The notes below the pieces were generated by a model. It saw only the letters and a list, made by a program, of their open reading frames with translations, was not told the DNA's origin and made no database searches. This document shows, piece by piece, positions 1-8,855 of a stretch of 64,000 nucleotides of DNA. Made by a program: the position numbers and the translations under genes. Position 1 is the first letter of the stretch. Each line of letters starts with the position of its first letter. Source of the stretch: Oscillospiraceae bacterium (GTDB lineage Bacteria; Bacillota; Clostridia; Oscillospirales; Ruminococcaceae). Where the stretch lies: NCBI GenBank assembly GCA_017435565.1, contig JAFSEU010000006.1:26614-90613 (forward strand). Direction: 5' to 3'.

Positions 1-11
1 AAAAATACATA

Positions 12-734
12 ATGGACAGGAAATTAGCAATTGTAACGGGCGCTTCGAGAGGAATCGGCGAAGCGATTGCCCGAAAACTAACAGATGACGGCTTTTTTGT
101 ATGCATGATATGCCGTAATAGCATTGACAGAGCACGAAAAATCGCTTGTGAGATTGGCGGCAGGGCATATCAATGCGATATTTCGGACAAAACATCTGTA
201 AAAACGTTGATAGATGAGATATATAATGAATTTTCACAGATTGATTTGCTTGTGAATAACGCCGGAGTATCATACAGCGAGCTGTTCCATTGCGCGCAGA
301 ATAATGACCTTCAAATGCTTTACGGCACAAACCTCTTCGGAACGCTGAATATGACACGAGCTGTTTTGCCGATGATGATAAACGCCAAATATGGAAATAT
401 CATCAACATTGCATCAATTTGGGGTGAGGTCGGTGCTTCGTGCGAGGTTGACTATTCAGTGACAAAATCTGCAATAATCGGTCTTACAAAGGCACTTTCA
501 AAAGAAGTCGGACCGTGTAACATCAGAGTCAATTGCGTTTCACCGGGCGTTATTGATACTGATATGCTCAGCGCTTTTTCATCCGAGGACAAGGATAATC
601 TTGCGAACGACACTCCCCTTTCAAGGCTTGGAAAGACTTGTGATGTTGCAAACGCTGTAAGCTTTCTTGCAAGTGAAACTGCAGCCTTCATAACAGGAGA
701 AGTTTTAAGTGTTGGCGGAGGCTTTGCAAAATAA
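12..734 (+). CDS. SDR-family oxidoreductase (FabG-like)
   Basis: A 240-residue classical short-chain dehydrogenase/reductase. The NAD(P)-binding motif TGASRGIG is at residues 9-16, NNAG at 82-85, the catalytic Ser near 135, and the Tyr148-x3-Lys152 pair in DYSVTKSA. The C-terminal GGG-F ending is typical of FabG-like proteins. The family reduces or oxidises ketone/alcohol substrates such as 3-oxoacyl-ACP, and the substrate here cannot be told. Only 11 bases precede the start, so the ribosome site and upstream partners lie partly outside the window and the start is by frame and alignment only. It converges on sigF across a shared terminator. It could be a fabG paralogue or a sugar/steroid dehydrogenase. 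Confidence 0.85.
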   Translation: MDRKLAIVTGASRGIGEAIARKLTDDGFFVCMICRNSIDRARKIACEIGGRAYQCDISDKTSVKTLIDEIYNEFSQIDLLVNNAGVSYSELFHCAQNNDLQMLYGTNLFGTLNMTRAVLPMMINAKYGNIINIASIWGEVGASCEVDYSVTKSAIIGLTKALSKEVGPCNIRVNCVSPGVIDTDMLSAFSSEDKDNLANDTPLSRLGKTCDVANAVSFLASETAAFITGEVLSVGGGFAK

Positions 735-745
735 CATAAAAAAAC

Positions 746-785
746 ACCGCATAGCGACTCAAATCGAATCGTTATGCGGTTTTTA
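746..785. terminator. Bidirectional Rho-independent terminator
   Basis: A 15-bp inverted repeat with one mismatch (746-760 against 766-780) is flanked by an A-run on the left and a T-run on the right. It serves both the SDR gene and the sigF operon, which converge here. Confidence 0.85.
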
Positions 786-1466
786 TTTAAGCATTTGTAC
801 ACGAAGCATTGTAAGCAGCTTTTTTTCACGCCTTGAGACCTGCACCTGTGTCATATTCATCAGCATTGCGGTTTTACTCTGCGTCAGATTCTTAAAATAT
901 CGCAGATACAACATTTTTTGATCAGCCTCGTCAAGCTCTTTAAAAATCTGACGCAATGCAAGTGAATCACTAATTTCATTCTCAGGCGACTCCACCGGAA
1001 TCTCCAGATAAGTACCTGATTCATTTTCTTCAAAAATATATACAGGCGGTTTTGAAACTTCAAGTGCCTGCGCCGCCTGTGCACGAGTACATCCGCAGAA
1101 TAATGCAAGCTCGCCAATAGTAGGCTCAACACCATGCTCTTTGATATATGCTTCATTGGCGCGGTTTAGCTTGAGTGAGAGCTCTTTTATTGTACGCGAA
1201 ACCTTGATGCTTCCGCCTTCACGGAAAAGACGCTTGATTTCACCTAAAATCACAGGAACGGCATAAGTTGAAAACATCACTCCACGAGATTCATCAAAGC
1301 CTCTTGCCGCCTTTAAAAGTCCCATACATCCTGCCTGGTATAAATCATCGTATTCAATCCCCTTGCCCTTGAAACGGTTTGCGCAATGATGAACAAGTCC
1401 GAGATTCTTTTCAACAGTTTCGTCAATATATCTTTTTCTCTCATCGGTATTTTCACTCATTTTCAT
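783..1466 (-). CDS. sigF: RNA polymerase sporulation sigma factor SigF
   Basis: A 227-residue sigma-70 family protein with region 2 (DLYQAG, then FSTYAVPVILGEIKR), region 3 and a C-terminal region 4 helix-turn-helix (LTQSKTAMLMNMTQVQVSRRE). It directly follows spoIIAA and spoIIAB, and its first 14 bases overlap the end of spoIIAB. That order defines the spoIIA operon and separates SigF from the related SigG. By family knowledge SigF directs forespore-specific transcription after asymmetric division and is held inactive by SpoIIAB. Transcription ends at the hairpin at 746-780. The length is slightly shorter than in Bacillus (about 255). Confidence 0.93.
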   Translation of the reverse strand: MKMSENTDERKRYIDETVEKNLGLVHHCANRFKGKGIEYDDLYQAGCMGLLKAARGFDESRGVMFSTYAVPVILGEIKRLFREGGSIKVSRTIKELSLKLNRANEAYIKEHGVEPTIGELALFCGCTRAQAAQALEVSKPPVYIFEENESGTYLEIPVESPENEISDSLALRQIFKELDEADQKMLYLRYFKNLTQSKTAMLMNMTQVQVSRREKKLLTMLRVQMLK

Positions 1467-1893
1467 CTTTTCCCAACACCTTGCGCATAATTACACTTGT
1501 ACCCTTACCTAATCTGCTGGTGACTTTCAGCTTGTCCATAAAGTTTTCCATAACCGCAAAGCCAAGTCCACTGCGTTCCTCCTCAGGTGCTGTCGTAAAA
1601 AGCGGCTCCATCGCCTGCTTTACATCCTCAATTCCGCAGCCCTTGTCTTTGATTCTTATGTAAACCTCGTTGTTTTCAAGAATTCTTGCTGTAATTTCAA
1701 TTTTTCCCTCAGATTTTCTGTAACCATGAACAATTGCATTGGTAACAGCCTCAGAAACTGCAGTACGAATATCTGAAAGTTCGTTAATCGTTGGGTCAAG
1801 AGGAGTAATGAAAACAGATATTGCCGAACGGGAAAACGCCTCATTCTCAGACCTTGCAGGAATAATAAGTTTCATTTCATTTAAAATCTTCAT
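1453..1893 (-). CDS. spoIIAB: Anti-sigma F factor SpoIIAB
   Basis: A 146-residue GHKL-type serine kinase. The N box (SEAVTNAIVHGY), the DKGCGI G1 box and the SGLGFAVME G2 box are all visible. SpoIIAB binds and inhibits SigF with ATP and phosphorylates SpoIIAA. AAAGGAG lies just upstream of the start. It is the middle gene of spoIIAA-spoIIAB-sigF, with a 14-bp overlap into sigF that suggests coupled translation. Confidence 0.95.
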   Translation of the reverse strand: MKILNEMKLIIPARSENEAFSRSAISVFITPLDPTINELSDIRTAVSEAVTNAIVHGYRKSEGKIEITARILENNEVYIRIKDKGCGIEDVKQAMEPLFTTAPEEERSGLGFAVMENFMDKLKVTSRLGKGTSVIMRKVLGKDENE

Positions 1894-1898
1894 TAATC

Positions 1899-2228
1899 TC
1901 AGACTCCTTTCTGTAATGATGAATTTGATATTGTCACGATTCTGTCAAGACCTGACAAAAGCATTACCTTTTGAATTTCGGGAGAAACGTTTTTAACAAT
2001 CACCCTTCCGCCGCAGGCATTCATAGACTTGCATCTTCCCATAACCAGACCGATTCCCGAACTGTCCATGAAACTGACACCCGAAAAGTCCATTTCCAAA
2101 AGACTTGGCGCATTTTTTACAATCGAAATATCAATTTCGCTGCGAATTTCTTTGGCGCTGTGGTGATCAATTTCACCGCTTAAAAATGCAACAAGCCTGT
2201 CCTTTTTTGCATTGATTAAAACCGGCAT
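1899..2228 (-). CDS. spoIIAA: Anti-anti-sigma F factor SpoIIAA
   Basis: A 109-residue STAS-domain protein. The phosphorylation segment MDSSGIGL places the regulatory serine at position 57, matching Ser58 of Bacillus SpoIIAA. In its unphosphorylated form it releases SigF from SpoIIAB in the forespore. It is the first gene of the sigF operon. I could not find a convincing sigma-H promoter or Spo0A box in the 140 bp separating it from the divergent LacI-type gene. Confidence 0.94.
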   Translation of the reverse strand: MPVLINAKKDRLVAFLSGEIDHHSAKEIRSEIDISIVKNAPSLLEMDFSGVSFMDSSGIGLVMGRCKSMNACGGRVIVKNVSPEIQKVMLLSGLDRIVTISNSSLQKGV

Positions 2229-2306
2229 TTTACTTCCTCTTTTCTGATTTGATATTATGTTTTACAGCTGAAAAAATACAATAATTTTCATAGAATTAAC
2301 TGCAAA

Positions 2307-2335
2307 TTTACATTTTTTACTAAAACATATGTTAT
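2307..2335 (+). promoter_or_regulatory. Probable promoter of the LacI-type regulator
   Basis: TTTACA (2307-2312) is separated by 17 bp from TGTTAT (2330-2335), about 37 bp before the gene start. Both hexamers deviate from consensus, so this is a moderate call. Confidence 0.4.
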
Positions 2336-2372
2336 ATTTGACATATAGATTGATTTTACGGAGGAAATTATT

Positions 2373-3368
2373 ATGAGTGCAACCATCAAAGATGTAGCTA
2401 AAGCCGCAGGCGTTTCCGTAGCGACCGTTTCACGAGTTCTCAATAACAACGCAAACGTTTCGGAAGGAACCGCACTGCTTGTAAATAATACCATAAAGGA
2501 GCTTGGATACAGCCCGAATTTCCTTGGTCGTAACCTGCGAAAATGCGAAACAAACGTAATCCTTGCAATTATCCCTTCAGCTGAACATACGTTTTACAGC
2601 GAAATTCTGCGAGGTATGCAGGTCAAGGCTGCCGAGCTGGGTTATGATATTCTTATTTCAACCAGCAACAGTAATGAGACCACAGAGCAGCATCTGCTCA
2701 ATATGCTTTACAATCGAACTGTTGATGCGGTAATTCTTCTCGGAACAAGGCTTTCGGCTGAAACTTTGAGCGACCTTAATAATAAATATTGTGTGACACT
2801 TTGCTGCGAAAGGGTTGAAAACGCCGACCTTGTTACTGTCACAGTTGATGACTGTGCTGCTGCCTTTGATGCAGTTACCTGCCTTATCAAAAAAGGCCAC
2901 AGAAACATTGGTATGATTTCAACACAGGGTAACGCACTTTCATCAAAGGACCGCGAAAAAGGATATCGCGACGCACTGGAATATAATGGAATTGAAATCC
3001 GAGAGGACTATATATACAGAGGCAGCTACGACTACCGCGACGGTGGTTATGCTGTTGAACAGTTTATGAAGCTTGATAAAAAGCCTACTGCAATCTTTGC
3101 TGTTTCCGATATGCTTGCAGCCGGTGCGGTAAATAAAGCAATTAAGCTTGGACTTAATGTAGGAAGCGAGTTTTCAATCATCGGATTTGACAACCTGTTT
3201 TTATGCGAAATTGTAAGACCCAGCATTTCAACAATTGAACAATCCTGCTATCTTATCGGCAGCATTGCTGTTGAAAAGACAATTGCCAATCTTGCCACTC
3301 CGCACAAATACAGCGGAAGATTTATAATCGACCACAAACTTATTCTGCGCCAATCAACGGGCGACTGA
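2373..3368 (+). CDS. LacI-family transcriptional regulator
   Basis: A 331-residue LacI/GalR repressor. The N-terminal helix-turn-helix and hinge (TIKDVAKAAGVSVATVSRVLN) occupy residues 3-23, followed by a periplasmic-binding-protein-like effector domain ending in IIGFDN and STIEQ-type motifs. The site GGAGGA is 8-13 bases upstream of the start. Members sense sugars or nucleosides and repress nearby operons, but no sugar operon is adjacent, so the ligand is unknown. It is divergent from the sigF operon and upstream of the ROK-type gene; both may be carbohydrate-linked regulators (inference). Confidence 0.9.
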   Translation: MSATIKDVAKAAGVSVATVSRVLNNNANVSEGTALLVNNTIKELGYSPNFLGRNLRKCETNVILAIIPSAEHTFYSEILRGMQVKAAELGYDILISTSNSNETTEQHLLNMLYNRTVDAVILLGTRLSAETLSDLNNKYCVTLCCERVENADLVTVTVDDCAAAFDAVTCLIKKGHRNIGMISTQGNALSSKDREKGYRDALEYNGIEIREDYIYRGSYDYRDGGYAVEQFMKLDKKPTAIFAVSDMLAAGAVNKAIKLGLNVGSEFSIIGFDNLFLCEIVRPSISTIEQSCYLIGSIAVEKTIANLATPHKYSGRFIIDHKLILRQSTGD

Positions 3369-3526
3369 GATTTGATATAATTCTATCACCTAATGGACAA
3401 GAAAATTGTCAAAAGAAATAACATATTTAAATTTTATTGTTTGTTCACCGATATTTTTCACGGTTTTATCATTTCAATGCTATGATGAATGTAGGTAAAA
3501 AAACAAAACTGTAATGTGGTGTTTAA

Positions 3527-4729
3527 ATGGAAAAAATAGGAATCGGCAGAATTACATTAAAAAAACAGACACGAGCAAATGTGCTCAAAATAATAAAGAA
3601 TGAAGGTCCCATTTCAAGGGTTGATATTGCGGCACGCCTCGGATTGACAAGGGCTGCCATCACCATTATTTCCGATGATCTTATTTCAGCAGGATTGATT
3701 TCGGAAATTGGCTCTAACATTCGTGAAGGTAAAAAAGCACAGGGTCGCAGAAAAGTTCTTCTTGATATCAATGCAAATTTCAAATTTGCATTCGGTATTT
3801 TCGTAAACTCAAACCATATCAGTATGGGACTTTCGACCCTTTGCGGTGACTCACTCGACAAAATCAACTATGAACTCAAACCCGGTGAATATACACTAAA
3901 TGGGTTTGTTGACATGGTTAAAAATACTTTCAATCAGCTTCTTACAGGAAATTATCTGGAACAGGAAAAAATTATAGGCATAGGTGTCGGATGTGACGAC
4001 AGCTTTGCTGACGCAATCGGAATTGACACTACAAATTGCCAGTCAATAATTGCAAAAGCATTACACGAAGCAATGGATATGCCAGTTTGCGTCGAATATG
4101 CAAATCTCACTCTTGCTCTTGCAAACATATACTTTCCTGAAAAGCACGATGACATTGTAGTGAGTGATGCAATATTTCTTCAATGCTCAAAGCGCTTTGG
4201 TATGATCGAATTTTCCGGCACAAATAATTCAATTGAAATGAAGAACGACTGGACGTATATCGATGATTATGTAATTAATTTCAACGGGAGAAAATGCGAA
4301 GGATGCGTTCAAGGTTCACTTTCGGCTGAAATTTCATATGATGCGGTGCGGCAAAAAATTTCTGAACAATGCCCGGAAATCAACAGCGAGATTGTCGAAA
4401 TGATTCTGCAAGGATACAACTCAGAAAGTGTTCAAAAAGCAATTGATACAAAAAACGAATGTATTGAGATGTTCGCAACATTTCTATTCAATCTTGCGCA
4501 AACAAAAAAAGTGCAGAAAATTATTCTGCACAAATTTCATTTTTCTGATTTTGACTATGTATATCTGATAAAATATCTTGAAACAAAGTTTTCGGAAAGC
4601 AACGCCGCTTCACTGATATCAAAGAGCCGAATCAATGAAAGCTATTCCTTTCTTGGCGGATGCGCCATAGCAGTCAGAGAGTTTTTTGTCGAATGCGGTG
4701 GCCTTGATTTAAAGGTCAAATCAAAATAA
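3527..4729 (+). CDS. ROK-family transcriptional regulator (degenerate ROK domain)
   Basis: A 400-residue protein. Residues 10-75 form a winged helix (TRANVLKIIKNEGPISRVDI, then LGLTRAAITIISDDLISAGLI) and the rest is a ROK-like actin-fold domain. The canonical ROK zinc signature is only partly kept: GRKCEGCVQG appears where C-x-C-G-x2-G-C is expected. No clear sugar-kinase catalytic Asp motif is seen, so it is probably a regulator and not a kinase. There is a 158-bp AT-rich gap upstream with a TATGAT -10 candidate at 3481 but no good -35. A strong terminator follows. Confidence 0.8.
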   Translation: MEKIGIGRITLKKQTRANVLKIIKNEGPISRVDIAARLGLTRAAITIISDDLISAGLISEIGSNIREGKKAQGRRKVLLDINANFKFAFGIFVNSNHISMGLSTLCGDSLDKINYELKPGEYTLNGFVDMVKNTFNQLLTGNYLEQEKIIGIGVGCDDSFADAIGIDTTNCQSIIAKALHEAMDMPVCVEYANLTLALANIYFPEKHDDIVVSDAIFLQCSKRFGMIEFSGTNNSIEMKNDWTYIDDYVINFNGRKCEGCVQGSLSAEISYDAVRQKISEQCPEINSEIVEMILQGYNSESVQKAIDTKNECIEMFATFLFNLAQTKKVQKIILHKFHFSDFDYVYLIKYLETKFSESNAASLISKSRINESYSFLGGCAIAVREFFVECGGLDLKVKSK

Positions 4730-4741
4730 CTTAATATAAAA

Positions 4742-4780
4742 AATGCCTGAGAAGCAAATAGCTTCTCAGGCATTCTTATT
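4742..4780. terminator. Bidirectional terminator
   Basis: A perfect 14-bp inverted repeat (4742-4755 with 4761-4774) has A-rich and T-rich flanks. It is shared by the ROK-type gene and the XRE-cupin gene, which converge here. Confidence 0.9.
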
Positions 4781-4784
4781 TATA

Positions 4785-5339
4785 TTATTCAGCAATTACA
4801 GTAATAAACCTTGCTTTTTTGTCACCTACACACCGCTGCCCGTGAGGCAAAGTCGGATTGAAATAAATCGAATCGCCGGGATTGAGTATAAATTCTTCTT
4901 TATCAAACACAACAGCAATGCTTCCTTCAAGACACATATTGAACTCCTGACCGGAATGTGAAACAAGCTCAGCGTGGTCATCGGAAGGCTCTAATGTTAC
5001 AAGAAGCGGCTGCATAATCTTTTTGCCGTATCTGAAGGCAAGATCCTCATAGCGATATCCGGGATATCTGCTGATAGTTTTTCCTTCGCCCCTTCTTACT
5101 ATGTGATAGGTATCAAGCCTTGCGGGAACACCGGTAACTATCTCATTAAAATCAACACCGAATTTATGAGCAATTGCATAGAGCACGCTAATTGGAATAT
5201 CCTCGCCATTTTCTTCATACTTTTTGTAAACTTCCAATTCAACGCCCAATTCCGAAGCAAGCTGTTCCTGCGTATATCCGCAGACATCACGAAGCTCAGC
5301 AACACGTCTGGCAATATCCAACAAATTATTGTTCATCAT
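4785..5339 (-). CDS. XRE-family regulator with cupin domain
   Basis: About 184 residues. The N-terminal lambda-repressor-type helix-turn-helix (GYTQEQLASELGVELEVYKKYE) is followed by a C-terminal double-stranded beta-helix cupin (HSGQEFNMCLEGSIAVVFD, then LNPGDSIYFNPTLPHG). This architecture is common in regulators that sense small metabolites. Four ATG codons are near the start; the site AAGGAAG favours the one at 5339. It overlaps the 3' end of the membrane-protein gene, so it is probably the last gene of the alaS-purine operon. The ligand and targets are unknown. Confidence 0.85.
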   Translation of the reverse strand: MMNNNLLDIARRVAELRDVCGYTQEQLASELGVELEVYKKYEENGEDIPISVLYAIAHKFGVDFNEIVTGVPARLDTYHIVRRGEGKTISRYPGYRYEDLAFRYGKKIMQPLLVTLEPSDDHAELVSHSGQEFNMCLEGSIAVVFDKEEFILNPGDSIYFNPTLPHGQRCVGDKKARFITVIAE

Positions 5340-6000
5340 TATCATCTCTTCCTTCTAAAGAATCTTTTCTTTGTTTTTCATTGAGAACAAAGCCTTTTTT
5401 CTCATCAAAGCTCAATGCTTCAACAACCATATCGCCCGAAGCAAGTTTATTGTACATATATCCGTTAAGCCAGATGAGTGCAATCGCATTTGAAAGTACG
5501 CTGTAATAAATCTGAAATTTGAAAATGCACCAAAGTGCTATCGGCAGAATCAGCGCAATCATAACAGCAATCAACGAAGCAATTCGCAGACCGTCAAAGC
5601 AATAATCAAGCCTTGAATACGAATAAAGCATAACTGCACTAAACAGCATATGCAAAACTATAAGAACAACACTTTGTCTATTATAAATGCTTTGAAAGAT
5701 CACGCCAAAGTCACACAGCATAATTATCAGCTCGGCAACGCAATATACAGAAATCATAGCCTTGAAGGGTTTTGAATTTGCCAAAAGTATATCATATGCA
5801 ATTGTATAAGCGAACAAAAAGACAAATCCAATGATTTCAAACGGCATTACTCCGAATTCGCCTGCAGTTTCTAATGCGGTTGACGCAGTAGTTGATGCAA
5901 TCAGATAATAGCACAACCCAAGAAAAATGAACAGCAAAAATGAAAAATTTGCCAAAACTCCAAATAAGGTTGCGGTCTGAATATTTATATGTTTATTCAT
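5326..6000 (-). CDS. Polytopic membrane protein, unknown function
   Basis: A 224-residue hydrophobic protein with about six transmembrane segments (roughly residues 12-35, 52-75, 82-105, 108-130, 138-165, 167-185) and a charged cytoplasmic tail rich in Asp, Glu and Arg. I do not recognise the family. It lies 18 bp after purD and overlaps the XRE-cupin gene by about 14 bp, so the two are likely co-translated. Regulation or sensing by the pair is possible but unproven. Confidence 0.7.
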   Translation of the reverse strand: MNKHINIQTATLFGVLANFSFLLFIFLGLCYYLIASTTASTALETAGEFGVMPFEIIGFVFLFAYTIAYDILLANSKPFKAMISVYCVAELIIMLCDFGVIFQSIYNRQSVVLIVLHMLFSAVMLYSYSRLDYCFDGLRIASLIAVMIALILPIALWCIFKFQIYYSVLSNAIALIWLNGYMYNKLASGDMVVEALSFDEKKGFVLNEKQRKDSLEGRDDNDEQ

Positions 6001-6018
6001 ATTTCACCAATCAAACGG

Positions 6019-7302
6019 TCAGTTTTTGAAGCAGAGTGCTCGCTGACCGATATCATTTCTGTAATGTGCCTTATCAAAGTCAATCGATTTTACGGCAGCG
6101 TAGGCATTATCAAGCGCAGACTGCAAATCCTCGCCTGTTGATGTAACACCAAGAACACGTCCTCCTGCGGTTAAAAATTTATCATCAGCAAATTTTGTTC
6201 CCGCATGATAAACAAATGCACCTTGACACTGACCCTTTGCGTCAAGCCCGGATATTTCCTTGCCGGATTCATACTTTACAGGATATCCGCCGCTTGCCAT
6301 TACAACACAGGCGCAAGAATCATTCTTCCACTTGACGTCGATTTCAGAAAGCTTCCCATCACAAATGCTGAGCATAATATCAACAAGATCGGTATCGAGA
6401 AGAGGCAGAACCACCTGTGCTTCAGGGTCTCCGAAGCGGCAGTTGTACTCAATTACCTTCATACCGTTGGGAGTAGCCATAAGACCGAAATACAAGCATC
6501 CGGTAAAAGGTCGTCCCTCTGATTTGAGGGCATTTATTGTAGGATAAATAATAGTTTCGAGTGCTTCTTTTGCTCTCTCATCAGTATAGCAGGGATTGGG
6601 GGCAATTGTACCCATACCACCAGTATTCAATCCCTCATCATTATCATAAGCACGCTTGTGATCCATTGAAGAAATCATCGGAACAACTGTATTTCCATCG
6701 GTAAAGCTTAAAACAGAAATTTCGGGCCCTGTCAAAAACTCCTCAATAACGACTTTGCTTCCGCTTTCACCAAAGACCTTATCTTCCATAATATTCTTAA
6801 CAGCATCAACAGCCTCATCAAGGTTTTGTGCAATGATTACGCCCTTTCCGAGTGCCAAGCCATCAGCCTTTACAACTGTTGGAAACTTATTCTGTTCCTT
6901 TAGATACGCGATTGCTGCATCGGCATTATCAAATGTTTCGTATGCAGCAGTTGGAATATTGTATTTTTTCATAAGGTCTTTTGAGAAAACCTTACTGCCC
7001 TCAATAATTGCTGCATTTGCCTTAGGTCCGAAGGTTTTAAAGCCCAAATCATTCAGTCTGTCAACAAGACCCATAACAAGAGGATCATCGGGTGCTACTA
7101 CAACAAGGTCGGGATCAAGCTCTTTCGCAAGCTCGCAAATGCTGTCAAGGTCAGTAGCTTTAATCTCAGGAAAGCACTCTGCATAACGTGAAATGCCGCC
7201 GTTACCGGGTGCACACCAGATTTTTTCGCACTTTTCGCTCTCACTGAGCTTCATAATAATGGCGTGCTCACGTCCGCCGCCGCCTATTACCAATATATTC
7301 AT
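6019..7302 (-). CDS. purD: Phosphoribosylamine--glycine ligase
   Basis: A 427-residue GAR synthetase. It has the N-terminal MNILVIGGGGREHA signature, an ATP-grasp core (KADGLALGKGV, VVIEEFLTGPEISVLSF) and the family motif EYNCRFGDPEAQVVLP. It joins phosphoribosylamine and glycine with ATP in de novo purine synthesis. The open frame extends nine codons upstream, but GAGGAG about 9 bp before the ATG at 7302 and family alignment choose that start. It follows the AICAR formyltransferase gene by 23 bp. Confidence 0.95.
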   Translation of the reverse strand: MNILVIGGGGREHAIIMKLSESEKCEKIWCAPGNGGISRYAECFPEIKATDLDSICELAKELDPDLVVVAPDDPLVMGLVDRLNDLGFKTFGPKANAAIIEGSKVFSKDLMKKYNIPTAAYETFDNADAAIAYLKEQNKFPTVVKADGLALGKGVIIAQNLDEAVDAVKNIMEDKVFGESGSKVVIEEFLTGPEISVLSFTDGNTVVPMISSMDHKRAYDNDEGLNTGGMGTIAPNPCYTDERAKEALETIIYPTINALKSEGRPFTGCLYFGLMATPNGMKVIEYNCRFGDPEAQVVLPLLDTDLVDIMLSICDGKLSEIDVKWKNDSCACVVMASGGYPVKYESGKEISGLDAKGQCQGAFVYHAGTKFADDKFLTAGGRVLGVTSTGEDLQSALDNAYAAVKSIDFDKAHYRNDIGQRALCFKN

Positions 7303-7325
7303 AAGAATACTCCTCGAAAATATAA

Positions 7326-8504
7326 TCAATGATGGAACAATCTGATTCCTGTAAATGCCATTGCAATGTTATACTTATTACAGGTATCGATAACATTATC
7401 ATCTCTGATAGAGCCGCCGGGCTGAGCGATATATTCTACGCCGCTTTTCTTAGCTCTTTCAATGTTGTCACCAAACGGGAAGAATGCATCAGAACCGAGG
7501 CAAACGCCTGTATTCTTATCAAGCCATTCACGTTTTGCTTCACGCGTAAACACCTCGGGCTTAGTTTTGAAAATCTTCTGCCACTCGCCTTCTCTGAGTA
7601 CATCTTCATATTCATCAGAAATATAAACATCGATTGCGTTGTCACGGTCAGCTCTGCGGATTGAATCAATAAATTCAAGTCCCATAACCTGCGGGGACTG
7701 GCGAAGCCACCAGTTATCAGCCTTCTGACCTGCAAGTCTTGTGCAGTGAATTCTTGACTGTTGACCTGCGCCGATACCTACAGCCTGTCCGTTCTTGACA
7801 TAGCAGACTGAGTTTGACTGTGTATATTTAAGAGTAATAAGCGAAATCAGCAAATCACGCTTTTTATCTTCAGGAATTTCTTTGTTATCGGTAACAATAT
7901 TTGAAAGCAGTTCAGTATTGATATCAAGGTCGTTTCTGCCCTGTTCAAAAGTAATGCCGAAAACCTGCTTGCGCTCGATCTTTTCGGGAACATATGAAGC
8001 ATCAATCTTGATAATATTATATGTACCCTTACGCTTTGACTTCAAAATTTCAAGAGCCTCATCAGTATAATCGGGAGCGATTACACCGTCGGAAACCTCA
8101 CGCTGAATCATAAGTGCAGTTGACTTGTCACAGCAATCGGAAAGAGCAATAAAATCGCCGTAGCTGCTCATTCTGTCAGCACCTCTTGCCCTAGCATAGG
8201 CACAAGCTAATTCGGAAAGCTCACCCAAATCATCAACCCAGTAGATTTTCTTAAGAGTATCGTCAAGAGGCAAGCCAACAGCTGCACCTGCGGGCGAAAC
8301 GTGCTTAAACGAGGTTGCGGCACACATTCCCGTAGCTTTTTTGAGCTCGGAAACGAGCTGCCAGCCGTTGAATGCATCAAGCAGATTTATATATCCGGGG
8401 TTGCCATTCAATACTGTAATGGGCAAATCAGCATTTTCGCAGAAAATGCGAGAAGGCTTCTGATTGGGGTTACAGCCGTATTTTAACTGCATATCTTTTG
8501 ACAT
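7326..8504 (-). CDS. Free-standing AICAR formyltransferase (PurH C-terminal half only)
   Basis: A 392-residue protein that corresponds to only the formyltransferase half of bifunctional PurH. Conserved motifs are KYGCNPNQKPSRI, the catalytic Lys67-His68 in SFKHVSPAG, ARGADRMSSYGDF, a G-rich QAVGIGAGQQSRI segment and DAFFPFGDN. The methylglyoxal-synthase-like IMP cyclohydrolase half is absent, and the start (an AGGAGG-type site is just upstream) leaves no room for it. The missing step is supplied by the PurO-type gene two positions upstream. It converts AICAR to FAICAR with 10-formyl-tetrahydrofolate. Confidence 0.92.
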   Translation of the reverse strand: MSKDMQLKYGCNPNQKPSRIFCENADLPITVLNGNPGYINLLDAFNGWQLVSELKKATGMCAATSFKHVSPAGAAVGLPLDDTLKKIYWVDDLGELSELACAYARARGADRMSSYGDFIALSDCCDKSTALMIQREVSDGVIAPDYTDEALEILKSKRKGTYNIIKIDASYVPEKIERKQVFGITFEQGRNDLDINTELLSNIVTDNKEIPEDKKRDLLISLITLKYTQSNSVCYVKNGQAVGIGAGQQSRIHCTRLAGQKADNWWLRQSPQVMGLEFIDSIRRADRDNAIDVYISDEYEDVLREGEWQKIFKTKPEVFTREAKREWLDKNTGVCLGSDAFFPFGDNIERAKKSGVEYIAQPGGSIRDDNVIDTCNKYNIAMAFTGIRLFHH

Positions 8505-8546
8505 AAAAATAGTCCTCCTGAAATTTTATGAATAACAGCAAGATGA

Positions 8547-8819
8547 TTATTCTTGCACATCTTGCGGATTTTCTTTTTTTCTATGGGATTTGATTTTTCT
8601 GATTAACAGGCACAACCCACCCGCAGCGCCGCTCAGCAAACCGACCGCAAGACTGCCTTCAACAATACCGACTAATATAGCTTTTGGCAGATCATCCGGA
8701 GGGCACGGCCCGTTAAGTGCAATATAGACGTTTTTAACAATAAAAAAAGCAAAGACTAAAAAGCATAATGCAAAAATCAGTATCATAATAGCGGCGCTTT
8801 TTAACACATTCTTATTCAT
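8547..8819 (-). CDS. Small two-TM membrane protein
   Basis: 90 residues with two predicted transmembrane helices (about 8-33 and 45-73), a short Pro/Asp loop between them and a basic tail (KIKSHRKKEN). I do not recognise it. It sits between the PurO-type cyclohydrolase and AICAR formyltransferase genes in the same orientation, with short gaps of 36 and 42 bp, and has a GGAGG-type site upstream. A role in purine metabolism is not supported by any motif. Confidence 0.6.
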   Translation of the reverse strand: MNKNVLKSAAIMILIFALCFLVFAFFIVKNVYIALNGPCPPDDLPKAILVGIVEGSLAVGLLSGAAGGLCLLIRKIKSHRKKENPQDVQE

Positions 8820-8855
8820 ATTAAAGCGCCTCCTTATGATGCAATAAGCTAATCA

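Noticed and set aside
2230..2372. Sigma-H or Spo0A site before spoIIAA
   Set aside because: No acceptable match to AGGA/GAATT spacing or to the 0A box was found.
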